Origin: Scleromitrula shiraiana
Lineage: Eukaryota > Ascomycota > Leotiomycetes > Helotiales > Sclerotiniaceae
Assembly: GCA_028455995.1 (NCBI GenBank)
Contig: JABELC010000001.1
Location: 663,501-727,500, forward strand
Direction: 5' to 3'
Length of the DNA: 64,000 nt
The first letter of the stretch is position 1. Every line of letters starts with the position of its first letter. The notes under the pieces are model-generated. The model was given only the letters and a program-made list of their open reading frames with translations. It did no database searches and had not been told where the DNA came from. Positions 24,671 through 37,600 of this stretch are shown here, piece by piece. The position numbers and the translations under genes are program-made.

Positions 24671-26324
24671 GTGGCTTTCCTGACCGTGATATTTACCGTT
24701 CTCGCCCTCCCAGCTGCTCTTTTCATCTGGACAGCCCACCCACTATCTCAGAACTGCGCAAAAGCCAAAGCAGCCGGCCTACCCTATCTCGTGCGCTGGG
24801 TCTCCCCAATCAATCCCTTCTGGCTGCTCTATGGCAGCTCATTTATTCGACTTTGCCAGCGCATCTATTCTTCTGGTTGGGAAGCCAACGAACGTGCAAA
24901 CATCCACGTTGACTACGGAGATGTATTTATAGTAGTCCATCCAGGGGGAATGCAACTCTGTGTGTCTGATGCCAAGGTGATGTATGAGATTTTGCAACGA
25001 CGCACGGATTTCCGGCGGAACATGGAGGAGATGGCTGTGCTGAATGTTTATGGCAATAATCTCAGTACGACGGATGATCAGGAGTGGCAGCAACATCGGA
25101 AAATGACGGCGGTCACTTTTACAGAGCAGAATAATGAGATTGTTTGGAAGAGTTCTCTAGCTCAGGCGAGAGGTATGCTTGAATACTGGACTCGGCGTGC
25201 GCAACTTCCAATACGATCTACAGATAAGGATACAAAAGTTTTCACTCTCAATGTCCTTGCTGCTGTGATTTTCAATAAAGTATATCCATTCGAAGGCCAT
25301 ATCGAAGAAAAAGTGGAAGTGAGCGGAAATGACAAGTCGTATGAATACAGAGACTCATTGTCCACGATCCTCTCTTCTATCATACTGATTTTCATCTTTG
25401 GGGAGAAAGACCTGAAGGCTTCCTGGACACCAAAATCATTCAAGAATGCTGCTTTGGCCATGTCCACATTCCGTTCGTATATCCTGGGTGTGATGAATGA
25501 AGAACGAGGCTATCTTGCCACCGGTAAGAAGAACAACAAACATTTATTAGCGCACCTAGTTCGTGCATGCGGAGAAGATCAATCGGTCGAGGAAATTAGA
25601 TCTAATGCCCCTAATAGTTTCAGAGACAAGTCGAGCAGAAAGATGACACTTACAGGAGAGGAAATCGTGAGCAATCTCTTCGTTTACGCTTTTGCCGGCA
25701 ACGATACTACCGCCATCACACTGACCAATCTTCTCATTCACCTCTCGGCAAACCCAGACACCCAGGAATGGATGGCTGAAGAAATCAACTATTATTTGCC
25801 CAATGATGATCCGGATTCATGGGACTACAATACGTTTTCCAAATTGAAGCGCTGTAGTGCCGTACTCGTAAGTACAGGATTCTCCTCCACCATTCGCTTC
25901 CTTCCCTTACCTTCGATTAATACTAAAGTTTTTCAACAACAGATGGAACGTCTACGAATATGCCACTTCCTCTCCCAGCTCGTGAAAACCACCAATTCAA
26001 CCCTACAACCACTAAAAAGAAACGGGACAACATATGTCATCCCCGCCGAAACCTCCATTCACTGTTCCCTTCCAGCTCTGCACACCCACCTGGGGCCAGC
26101 GCGTCTGTCCCGGGAAGCGGTCCGCGCAAGTTGAGCTGGTGACCGCGTTGGCGGTGTTCCGAAAATGGCGCGTTCGGCCTGGGCCTGAGAGAGATGGGAG
26201 TGAGACGCTGGAGCAGGCGAGGAGGAGGGCTTGGAGTGCGTGTTTGGTGACGGATCATGAGGGGCATATGTTGCATGAGATGGTGCATCCAGAGAGGGTT
26301 GGCTTGAGATGGGTGAAGGCTTGA
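24671..26324 (+). pseudogene. Cytochrome P450 pseudogene with deletion at the heme-binding region
   Basis: Exons 24671-25867 and 25943-26324 with a canonical 75-bp intron (GTAAGT...CAACAG). The protein begins with a membrane anchor (AFLTVIFTVLALPAALFIW), followed by C-helix text (TTDDQEWQQHRKMTAVTF), the I-helix AFAGNDTT near residue 345, and the K-helix ExxR as ERLR right after the intron. Then the text runs YVIPAETSIHCSLPALHTH, where a normal P450 has the meander and PERF region before the Cys loop. Instead, within a few bases, the sequence jumps in another frame to WGQRVCPGKRSAQVELVTAL, the heme-Cys motif lacking its leading Phe segment. So about 50 residues are deleted and the frame is shifted near 26085. 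The start is also damaged: the anchor begins at a GTG with a TAA two codons upstream, and there is no in-frame ATG for about 90 codons. Family substrate unknown. Confidence 0.82.
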
Positions 26325-27515
26325 GGCGCGGTGGTAAAGGGGCGGTGGGAGGGAGATGTTGATGGAAATGTGTTGTTTATCTGGGGATTTGTATATTGGA
26401 TGATCTGGGTTGAATAAATGTTCTAAAAGCTTATCGTCTAAGCGGAGGAGGAACTGGGAAAGGGGCGGAAGAAACGTTCTTTTATTTATTATCGTCATGG
26501 GGATTGATAAAAGACAATTGATCTCAATATATGATTTCTCTGATCCCCGACAACCACTAACTATATCGAGTGTATGAATTTAATAAAATATTCCATTCCA
26601 TTTCATTTCATTATCAATATCATGGTTCCCGAATGAAAACAATCCATCACTTACCCCCCAACTCCCCATTTCTACTTTCCACAAAAAGAAAACCATGGAT
26701 ATAATTAACATCATTCCTTCCTCCCTTTCTCACCATACCATACCATACCACTCGGAAAGGACTCAACAAATAAGTAATACAATAGTCGACAAATGCTATG
26801 TCTATAAACAACTTGCCTGGAAAATAGATTATGGATACGAATCTCCCCAATCCATTAGATCTCCGACTTCATTCCCTATCCTATCCTATCCTATCCTATC
26901 CTATCTATAACATCACTCACTCACTCACTCACTCACTCAGTACACCGCATCCATACATCCACCCATACATATACCAACCAGCTCCTCCACCAGCTCCTCC
27001 ACCAGCACCAGCACCAGTCCCATAATAGCAAATCATAGCATAGCACAGCATAGCACAGCACAGCACAGCATACCAGGTCGATAGAATTTGAGTTTCGAAA
27101 TAGATGAGATGAGATATAATGAGATATAATGGGATGGGATATTTGCATGTTGTTTTTGATCAGTTATTGTGGAAATGGCTAGTATAGTATAGTATAGTAT
27201 AGGATAGTTATTAGTATTCCATTCTTGAATTTATCAATAGTTCTACTAGTATTCAATGCTTTTCACTGGCAATTTGTGGTTTATTTATAACTATAACTGT
27301 AATTATATATTATATATTAATCGCTATATGGATGAATGAATGAATGAATAAGTGAATAAGTGAATGAATAGATTGTTTGTTTGTTTCAAGAGTAATACAT
27401 ACTAAATATCAATATAACTACCCATTCACTCACTCACTCATTCACTCATTCATTCATTCACTCATCTGTTTCTTGAATAAAGCTTCAGATTAGACGGATA
27501 GATAGAAAGATAGAT

Positions 27516-27557
27516 AGGTAGGTAGGTAGGTAGGTAGGTAGGTAGGTAGGTAGGTAG
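27516..27557. repeat. TAGG tetranucleotide microsatellite
   Basis: About ten uninterrupted TAGG units following a GATA/GAAA run. Confidence 0.95.
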
Positions 27558-28939
27558 AACACGGTATATAATAGTCCGGATAGTCTGCATTCACACCCCG
27601 CGAACCCATGGCTGAGTGAGTTATATATACGTATGGATATAGGTATGAATATACGTATGTATGTATGTATGTATGTATGTAGATCTAAGCAAACGAACAT
27701 AACTACCCGTAGATACATATATATATGTACTAATTTAAAAACAAGCACCGTTCCTACTATAGAGATGAATATTCTCCGATCGCGTTTTCTAGATTGGGGG
27801 GGGGGAGGGGGTGGGAGCTTTTTTCATCGTATGTATGGAAGGTTTAGAGAAGGACGAAGAAGGCATGGAAGGATACTAGTAGGGAGGGGAGTTATTAGTT
27901 GGGAGATCGACACTGCGGTCTGTTTCATATATATGATGATCTCTATTTTTTCTTGATAATGAATGGGGTTGTAGTATGTATTATTTGCTAGAAAAAAGGG
28001 GGTTTGTTTTCTAAGGTGTGAGGTATTTGAATACTGGAATTGATTTTGATGGGGTTCTATTTATCTTCTATCTATCTATGATGATATGATATGATATGAT
28101 ATAATTGCTATCGGTGCTTGACTTGACTTGACTTTTCTTTTCTTTTCTTTTTTACAGTAGTATTTAAAATCCATCATGGTGTTTAGTTATCGTGAATAGC
28201 CGAGAGTTCAAGAGTACTACCTATCTATGTAGATCTGGCTATAGCTTCAATCATCTTAATGGTCCCTCAAAATCATCCCATCTGGAATATGTAGCATATC
28301 GTCTTGTTTAAGGATATCAACGTTTGGCTGAATCTTAAATCTGTACTGATTTGATTTCATCTCATCTCAAATATATGAGAGGGTTGCTTGAAGGGTAGTA
28401 TAGTATGCCATGTACCATGAATAGACGGTTATCACGTGATTGGGTATGGATTTTGGATTGATTGGTGAGTTGAGATGAGATGAGGAGATGGTTTTGGTTG
28501 TATGGAAGTTTGATATAAGGTTTGTGAGATAAATATGTAGATTGTCGTTCTCGAGCAAAAACACTTTATTCATCATATCGGTATCAGAGTTGCCATTGTA
28601 AGTATCCATCCGTGTATAAGGGGGGTCGATCGAGATCTCATCATACCTGTAGTTTCGAAATGCCTACTTACCACGTGGATGGATATGAAATTGGGTGAAT
28701 GGGTGAATGAATGAATGAATGAATGAATGAATGATATCGATATACCAGACTGCGAATATTGTATACCTGGCAGCGAGCAGTGGCAAGACATGACATGGCA
28801 TGACATGACATGACATGTTAGTACCGGAGTATCCGCTACATTGATGAATACAAATCATGATGGATGGTGATAGAGATGATATCATGAACTTTAATAGTCG
28901 GATCGAATCGAATGCGAGGTTTTGATTCAAGTTGTAAAT

Positions 28940-29860
28940 TGTTTTACATATACATGATCGTATTCATTTAGTAGTACTAGAGTAATTTAATATAGATTAA
29001 CTTAAATTAGCTTAATTAGAGATCTTTTATTCTTTATTTTATTTCAAAAAAATTGAATATTTCATGATGATGATGATGTTTTTAGTAGTATTTATCATTT
29101 TGTTAAATAAGAATATTGATTTTAACATATATAATTTATAGTAATAATACTAGTAATCAAAATATTTATTAATAAAAATATTAAAATTGATTACTCGATT
29201 GAATTAAAATTAAAGCACGTGTTAAATTGTCGAATGATCTTAAAATCAATGATTTAATATCGTACTATATACTAGTAATATCTTCAAGTTTTATATCATA
29301 CTATCATGATGTAAATAAATTGATTAATTATTTCAAGTTATACTAGTAATAGAATTATTTCAAGTTAAGATATTAAATATAAACTAAATAAAGATTTTAT
29401 AATTTATAATATTTAATTACTAGTACTATAATCAATGAACTTGAATACTATAAAATCAAAATTATATAAATCAAAATTATATAAATCAAAATTATATAAA
29501 TCAAAATTATATAAAGAGTAAAAATTATATGAAAAAGATAATAATAATATAATAAAATATTCGATTTGATCTAGAGATTAGTAGATGCTTAAATACTAGT
29601 AGAATAAATAAATATTTAAAAAAACATATTGAAAAAATTTAAATAAATTATTTTTATATAAATATTATCAATTCACTGGTATATAGAAAAGATATTCAAG
29701 TTTATTTCAAGTTATTCAAGTTTTGAAATAAATATTTTTAAAAAGTTCAGTATTATATATATATAGTTTTATTTATTTAACATTAGTCTAATATAGATTC
29801 TAAGTTAGTAATTTAAATTAACTCAATCAACTTGTCTGGTAGTGAAAGATTTTTTATCTT
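28940..29860. other. AT-rich block, candidate RIP-decayed sequence
   Basis: Almost devoid of G and C for about 900 bp, with TA-rich short words and no open frame of note. This fits a repeat eroded by cytosine-to-thymine mutation, but no element can be recognised by eye. Confidence 0.45.
29456..29515. repeat. Four tandem copies of a 15-bp unit (TCAAAATTATATAAA)
   Basis: Four perfect adjacent copies inside the AT-rich block. Confidence 0.95.
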
Positions 29861-30629
29861 CTATTATACTTCAGAATCCTATAATATCACATATTTTTAT
29901 CCAGCACTCTATCATAGATTGATGGATAGTAGAACTAGGTACTAGTATGAAGAATTTATAAATATAGATATGAATTTGAAATCTACAGAGGAGTATCAAA
30001 ACTTCCTATTTAGATATATGTCATACATTACACTTGGTATAATTCAATTATATACTACAGGATTACAGGACTAGAGTACCAGAGGCCAGACATAACTGTT
30101 ATATGTATTATTTCATTGCTCTCGTAAGAAAAAGGATGATATGATTCCTATATCCATCATTCAAGTTTGTAGTTGTAAGAACTTGGACATCAATAGAAAC
30201 AACACAAAATAAAACAAAACAAAACAAAACAATGCATAGATCTCACAAAAGTTCTCAAAGGTCCCAAAAGTCCATCGATTTCAGCCTTGGATTCAAAGAA
30301 GAAGGTTACTTAGTTACTTCACCCGCACTCTGGTATGTCGATATGTCTATATGTCGATATGTATATGGTGTGTGTATTGTGTATTCATGTTACTATGTAT
30401 ATATCAATCATTAAAAGCGGCATGTGGAACTAAGTACATTTTAGGATTAGGATTGTATTAGATGTGAATATTTGATCATGACCCTTCATTCACCTCACGC
30501 AAATTCTGCCACACTTTTCTTAATTTTTTTTTTTTTTTCCTCTTCTTTTGTTTGTTTCTCTTATACGCCGGTTCGTTACTTTTTTTGCGATTCGTTTTGT
30601 TTTGTGTTTGGCTGTTTGGGTTTTGTTAT

Positions 30630-30696
30630 GTTTATAGTAATGAAATGTCTATAGTAATGAAATGTCTATAGTAATGAAATGTCTATAGTAATGAAT
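30630..30696. repeat. Four tandem copies of a 17-bp unit (GTCTATAGTAATGAAAT)
   Basis: Four copies; the first has one T for C change and the last is cut short. Non-coding context. Confidence 0.93.
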
Positions 30697-31773
30697 AAGT
30701 AATTCTGAATTGATAATTGATAATTGAGCTTATAAATTCTTGATTACAATTCTTATTTATGAAGTATTTTGAAGACTTTTCGATTATATTTTTATTGTTA
30801 TAGATTATATGGAAATAATAAGTAATCTTTGGGCTTATATTACATGATCCTTTACCAAAAGATCTAGGGGACAGTATTATTAGTATCAATAATAAACTTC
30901 AATATATATAGTTCTATAGTACATATAGTTCTATAATACATACATACATACAATGATCATACAGTCAGTATTAGTGGTGATGTATTATAGTAAAAGAAAC
31001 AATATAAGAAAAAAGCCTTATTTCATGTTAGATATAGAATTGTATATGGTAAGAATAAAAAGAATAAGAAGAATAATAATTATAATAATTATAATAATTA
31101 TTCATATAAATATAATATAATAATAGCAGCCTTGCATCCCCGTTCTCAAATATACTCTTTACAAATTCAATAGTGTCACTCCACTCAAAACTAACAAAAA
31201 CTAACAAAACATCCATCTTATCCAACCACAAATCTTTGAATTCTTTGCATTTTCCAACACAACGTTTCAAACATTAACATACAAACCACCCACCACCTCC
31301 CAAAAAGATCTTGAAAATCCTCGACAATTTCATCCCAGCCCAGTTCAATCCAATTCAATCCAATTCAACAACCCAGCTTCAATTCAATTTTTTTTTTTTT
31401 TTTGTCTTCTTCTCAATGATTGCATTATAATAATAATAATTTACAATCATACATAATAATTCAAGCATTATCAAGATCAATTTATTACTTTACTACATTA
31501 CACAACTTGTTCTTCTTATTTAAATCTTTTGGCTTTTTTTTTCGCCCCCGTACATCCCGCAAGTTTTCATCGCATTATTATAAAATTAAATATACATACT
31601 AGTTTTACCTTACCTACATTACACTTTACACTTTACACTTTACACTACTACATCTACTACATCTACTACACCTACTACACCTACTCCAACTGGGTATACA
31701 GTATACTGTACAATACAGAACAGAATATTATTCAGGTCTCGCTCTACCAAATAAGACCTTGCCCTCCCTCCCT

Positions 31774-31792
31774 CCCCCCCCCCCCCCCCCCC
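31774..31792. repeat. Poly-C tract, 19 nt
   Basis: Nineteen C in a row about 350 bp upstream of the LisH gene start, preceded by CCCTCCCTCC. Possible G-quadruplex or i-motif former, and prone to length errors. Confidence 0.9.
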
Positions 31793-32138
31793 AGACACTT
31801 TTAGTTACACCACCGAATCACACCTTCAACAACCCTCAACCCTCACACCTACCAACCTAAACCTAACAACCTCATATCAATCAACAGATAAAATTTTAAT
31901 TCACAAGCTGGCGCACCTTACAACATTTCACCAACATAAAAAGTGAACTATTCACAACGGTGCTTTTCACTCTTTTCTGAACTTCACCATTTTCTGCCGT
32001 GCGACATTTCGGCTTTAACCGCTCCGCGTCAGAGAGCTGTGGCTGACGGACGGTTTTTTGTTACCTTTCTTTTACAGTGTTGGATTGTAAGATTTACGCT
32101 TCATTATCAATACTCGAGCGCGATTTCAATCTGCGACA

Positions 32139-34662
32139 ATGAATAACGTCAATATGACTGGAATGAATCCCATGGGTGGACCCGTTGGAGGTGGTATGCC
32201 CATGATGAATAATGGGGCAGCCGGAGGTCCTTCTCGACAAGCAATGTCAGGTAATACTGACAATCGATCACAACTGAATACATACATCTATGAATACTTC
32301 CTAAAGAATGGTATGTATGATTGTGCGAGATCGCTGTTGAACAGCGATCAGCCTATCAATGTTGTAAAGGATAGTCCAGGACGCGATAACATGGGTAATG
32401 GTGTTGGCGATGAAGGTGGGGAAGATTCAAAAGACGACATCGATTCAAAGCGACCTAGCGATCTTTTACAACCTAACCTTCCAAAGGAGTGCCCCGAAAG
32501 TTGCTTCCTCTACGAGTGGTGGTGTCTCTTTTGGGACATGTTCAATGCTCAACGAGGCAAAGGAGATAGTCGCAACATACTCAACTACGTCGCCCATACT
32601 CAGGTGAGTTATGTTTCCAATTTTTTTATGATTGAGTACTAATTGATAATAGCAACAATCACGCATGAATCAAGAACGCCAACAATCACGAATAAGCGCA
32701 CTTCACAACAGCCAATATCGTATGGGTAATGCCGCTGGCATAGGTGATCTCGCTCGCCAGGCCATCAAGAATAACAATTCTATTAGACCGTAAGCGTCTC
32801 GTTTTGATACTCTCTCACATTGCTGACACCTATTTGTAAATAGAACTCCACAACAGATGCAACAAATGCAAATGCAACAAAAGCAGCAAGCCATGCAAAG
32901 AGAACCATCGGACGGAAATCACCCACAACGAGCTCAATCCCCCGGCTCCGCCGAGAATGCACCATCCCCATCGAAGCGACCAAGACTCGAGGGTGGTCAA
33001 TTTAATCAACAAGGTGGAATGATGCCAAATGGCAGAGGACAAGCTACTGGTGTTCCAGGTCAACAGGTGGGAGATACCAATCCCAGCAGTGCTGTCCAAG
33101 CGGCTCCAACACAGCTTAATAATAATAATATCGAATCAAAGAATCTAACAGCTCAGCAGTTCCCAGCTTTCCAAAATGCGAAATCCCAACAGGGCATCGC
33201 GGCATATCAGGCTAGTTTATCGCAACATACACAAAATCAAATGGGACCCGCCAAGAACCCTGGAGGCCCTCAGAATCAAGGATCACCTATGATGACACAA
33301 GGTGCGGATGGGACTAACGCCATCAACTATGCTTATAATGCGGGTGAGATGGGACCAAATGGTATGAGAGCAGCTCCTGGTGGACAAGCTGGCGGGCAAG
33401 GCAACCATGCTTTACAAGACTATCAAATGCAATTGATGCTTCTTGAGCAGCAAAACAAGAAGCGTCTTATGATGGCACGTCAAGAGCAAGATAGCATGCA
33501 ACAACCTCGATCCGATGGCCAAGGAGGTCCTGCCGGTCCTGGTATGGGTCCAAATGGACAAACTTTCCAAGGAACCTCTCCCCAAGGTGGCCCAAGATCA
33601 GTTAACTCGCCAAACCCAAGTGAACAGATGAAACGTGGAACTCCTCACATGAACAACGCCGGCATTCCATCTCCAGTACCCGAAGGTCAAAATAGAGGAT
33701 CACCAGGCGCAATGAACTTTGCCATGGGACAAGGAGGTCAGATGGATTCGGGAATGAATCAGCAATTCTACAAGATGAATGGTATGGATGGCAATATGAT
33801 GGCTAACGGCATGCGCCCCCCAAGCTCACACCCTGCATTCAATCCTCAAGGTATGAACGCACAACAGCAGCAACAAATGATGATGGCGCGTCAACAGCAA
33901 CAAGGCTGGCAACCTGGTCCAAATGGTGCTCCAATGGTAGCAAATCCTTCTCAAGGAGCTCCTCAACAAGCTATGGGTACACCTCAGCAACGCAACATGC
34001 CTCCTCCTGCGGCACCCGCTGTTAACGCAAACGCAAATGGACGAACTCAACCATCATCCCCACAAGGTGCCGCACCTCCAACACCTCAACAGACAAATAA
34101 GGCGAATCCAAAGAAAAAGAATGAGACTAAGGAAACAAAAGCAAAGGTAAATTTCTTAGCGTTTAATGGATATTTTTGTAGAAATGTTGACATTGATAAT
34201 AGCGCGCTACAAAGAAAGGATCCGCTGCGAATCTCAACGCTGGTGCTACACCCTCTGCCGATCCGACGCAAGAAGCCGCGACCCCTACCCCTGCCACCCC
34301 AATCACCCCAGTGCATCAAAATAGCTTCAAAAATGGTCAGAACGGTGCTGTACCCGTACCTAATGGTCAACCAATGGCGACTGCTCCAAATGCTGGGGTT
34401 TCATCTGCCCAACCGGATCCTATGAGTGCTTTCATCGGAGATAGTCAAGGGGTATTTCATCTTTATTCCCATATTCACTCTTTATACTAATTGTTAATAG
34501 TTCGATATGCTTGAGTTTAACAATCCTAATAATGGAAATATGGATGTTCTAACTGATTTCGATTTTGACTCATTCTTAAACGACTCCACCGGTGGTGATC
34601 CGGACACTTATAACTTTGACCAAAGCTTTTTACAAGGCGATGAGTTAACCGAGGCGATTTAA
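32139..34662 (+). CDS. LisH-domain transcriptional regulator, Flo8/SomA/Som1 type
   Basis: Five exons: 32139-32603, 32653-32789, 32844-34146, 34203-34451 and 34501-34662, giving 771 residues, close to the size of Aspergillus SomA-type proteins. Introns are 49-56 bp with GTGAGT, GTAAGC, GTAAAT and GTATTT donors. After a Met/Gly/Asn-rich start, residues about 43-75 form a LisH motif (LNTYIYEYFLKNGMYDCARS), followed by the family block ECPESCFLYEWWCLFWDMFN. The rest is Gln/Pro/Gly/Met-rich with poly-Q patches, a basic patch (NPKKKNETKETKAK) and a conserved acidic/aromatic C-terminal tail (FDSFLNDSTGGDPDTYNFDQSF) that may activate transcription. In yeasts and moulds, Flo8/SomA acts downstream of cAMP-PKA with LIM-binding partners to control adhesion, development and pathogenicity; that role is inferred from the family. 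Confidence 0.9.
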
Positions 34663-37600
34663 GGGATTTTTTTTTTAAAAAAAAAATGCCTACAGTAGTG
34701 TCAAATTTCCTCGGCCGGCGTTTACAAGGCATACTTTGGCGTTTATCGGATCATACCATGGTACTTCGATTTCCGGCGTCTTTGATTATCTATGCGAAAA
34801 AGAAATCTGAGAAAATTCAGAGAATGGGTTAGGTTAGAATAGGGTAGTCGCAAGTGGTGTCATTGTTTATTTTATATTTTTCCACTTTTTTTTTTAGTAC
34901 TTTTTTTATTACAAAAAAACCAATACTTTTTTCTTACATAACGTAACACAACATCACATCAAATATGTATGTAAAGTTGGATAGGATAGGATAGGATAGG
35001 ATGGGATGGGATGGGATGGGATGGGAAAGGATGGGATGGGATGGGGATTCAAATATGGGGTTATCATGGATTATGGATTCACATTTTTCATCCATAGGGT
35101 ACTTTTTATGTTTTTGTCTATCCATGCTAGCTATACTTCTCCTTTTTTTTTTTTTGTTTTTGTTTCTTTTGTTTCTTTTGTTTTTTTTTGTTTTTTTTTT
35201 GGAGGGGATTTTTTTTTTAATTCTCGTTTCTTTTATTTTACTATGCTTTGGATCAGATCGATTGTCAATTAGTATCGGATATAAGAATTGAATGGTCGTT
35301 GGTTCGTTGGTTCGTTGGTTCGTTCGTTCATACGTATGTATGTATGTATGTATGTATGTACCTACGTACTTATTTACTTAATAAATGCAGATTTTTTTAT
35401 CTTATCTTATCTTCTATTCTTCCTATGAACTATCTTCCTATGAACCTTTTTGTTGATTTGCTTGCTCTTGCTTGCTCTTGCTGAGGGGAGCACTTGCTGA
35501 GGGGAGCACTTGAATGTTGATATATAAATATGGTATATGGATATGGATATCTATCTTGTAGAAATGGACGAACGGACGGACGCATGGATGGATGGATGGG
35601 CGTTGTTTGTTTGTTTGTTTGATTGGTTGATTGTTTGATTGCTTGTTGACGGGATGGGAAGGGAAAGAAGGGAAAGAAGGGAAGGGGTGGATGGATGGAG
35701 GGATGAACGGATGGTGGATGGGATGGGTATATCTATCTATCTATCTATCTATCTTGCTTTGGTGGCTGGGAGGTGATACTTTATTTGTTTATTTGTTTGT
35801 TTGTTTATTTGTTCGTTGGTTCGTTGGATTCGTTTCGTTTGTGGGTTTATAGGTGATTTTTATTTTTATTTTATTTTTTGGAGCGGTGGATTAATGAGTG
35901 GATGGATGGATGGATGGATGGATGAATGGATGGATGGATGGATGGATGGATGGATGGGTGGGAGGAGAATAGGTGAAGCGTGGATGTGTGGAAGGGGAAG
36001 CGTGGAAGGGGGAATAGGAGAAGAAACTTGGGCGAGAAATAGAGAAAAGAGAAAAGAGAAAATAAGAGAAAATAAGAGAAAATAAGAGAAAATAAGAGGA
36101 ATACATTGTATGTGTGTATGTGTTTGTGTGTGTGAGATGAGATGGATGAGATGGATGAGATGAGATGGGATGAGATGTGATGAGATGAGATGGATGAGAT
36201 GTGAAAGGATGAGATGAGATGAGATGGGATGGGATTACATTGCTTGGATTGCAAATGGATCGTCTATCTATCTATTTATCTGGTTGTGTTGTGCTGTGTT
36301 GTTGTGTTGCAATTTGTTGAGTTGGGTTGAGTGGATTATATGTTATATATGTTATATAAATTAAATAAATTAAATTACAGTAAATCAATGAGAAAAGAAA
36401 AGAATAAGAAAAGAATGTTTATAAATATGTATATGGATGAATATTCTGTATCAGTTGATTGATAGATTGATATACGAATTATCTCAAATATATTTATTTA
36501 TTTCTACTGCCAGTATGGTTGGGAGAGGGGGATGTTTGTTTATATGTATTATTAGTTCACTGTACTCATACTTGTACTTTAACTATATAATTATAGTTCG
36601 GTCCTCTATAGAATTATGTTTTGATTGATTGATAGATTGGATGGATGGATGGATGGATAGATGGATAGATGGATAGATGGATAGATGGATAGATGGATAC
36701 TTTTTAGTATCGTTTGATCTGTTGATTATTAGTGCTGTTCATTTTATTCTATGAGCATCTATGCATCTATTCATCTATTCATCTATTTATTTATTTATTA
36801 TATGATGTTTTATATATATAATATATAATATATACATGTATGTATATATATAATATATAATATATACATGTATGTATATATATATATATATATGTAGAAG
36901 GTAATTCTATATTTTATTCATTTAGCTGGCTATATTACACTATATTACACGAAACAACACGACAGAAAACAAAATATCAAAACAAAACGTCTAATTAACA
37001 TGGTGCTTATTTATACAAATCATCTGATCTGATTATGCTATAGAGCGTCCCTTGAATAGAACGAACGAACGAAATCCAATCCAATGGCATGCGCCAGGAA
37101 GCTGAGGCAGTCGCAGCTTAGTGGTAAGGCTAAGTGGTATTATATATATTATAATGTTGGAATGAAAGTAGGTGAGAGAGGAAGAGAGAGAGGAAGGAAT
37201 CTTGGATTGGATTGTATTGAAGTGAGAAGGACGAAGGAAGGAAAGAGAGGGAAGTAGGCGGAGTGAGTGGAGTGAGTGGTGTGGTGAGGATAAGGATGAT
37301 GATATTGCTGGCTACGATGAGATAGCAAAAAGTACATGCATATCAATCTGTCTTGGGGATATAAAAAAAGGGGGGGGGTTGATGGTTATTTTTGTTTTTG
37401 GGAAGAGATTCTGTATATATTCGTATTCGTTCTATGAGGTTGGGTTGAAAGGTTAATAAAAGAGATTGTTTTTGAGGCTTGGGAATTGGTTGGCTGGATG
37501 CTGGTTGTGATATGGTTACTCTCATCAAACTTTATATTGATATTATAGTATGGATGGATATGATCCAAGGCCTATTGTACTATCTTTTGATAGATACATC

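Larger units (their letters stand above)
26325..32138. other. Gene-free spacer: microsatellites, AT-rich block, leader of the LisH gene
   Basis: No coding sequence supported over 5.8 kb. 26.6-28.9 kb holds CCTAT, ACTC, TATAG, TAGG, TGTA and GAAT simple repeats and TGACA repeats near 28785-28816. About 28940-29860 is extremely AT-rich and includes a 15-bp tandem repeat. 30.2-31.8 kb has a 17-bp repeat, T tracts and a 19-nt C tract at 31774-31792. The last 350 bp before 32139 is CA-rich, as expected for a fungal 5' UTR. Confidence 0.55.

Noticed and set aside
24839..25096. Minus-strand ORFs inside the P450 (24839-25096, 25162-25467)
   Set aside because: Antisense shadows of a frame with clear P450 motifs; no family features of their own.
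35871..36254. 127-residue minus ORF rich in Ser-Ile-His-Pro
   Set aside because: Direct translation of GGAT/GAGAT microsatellites; no protein-like composition.
37081..37135. Possible tRNA-like or small structured RNA with GCAGTCGCAGCTTAGTGGTAAGGC
   Set aside because: No A-box/B-box pair or cloverleaf could be drawn; left as spacer.
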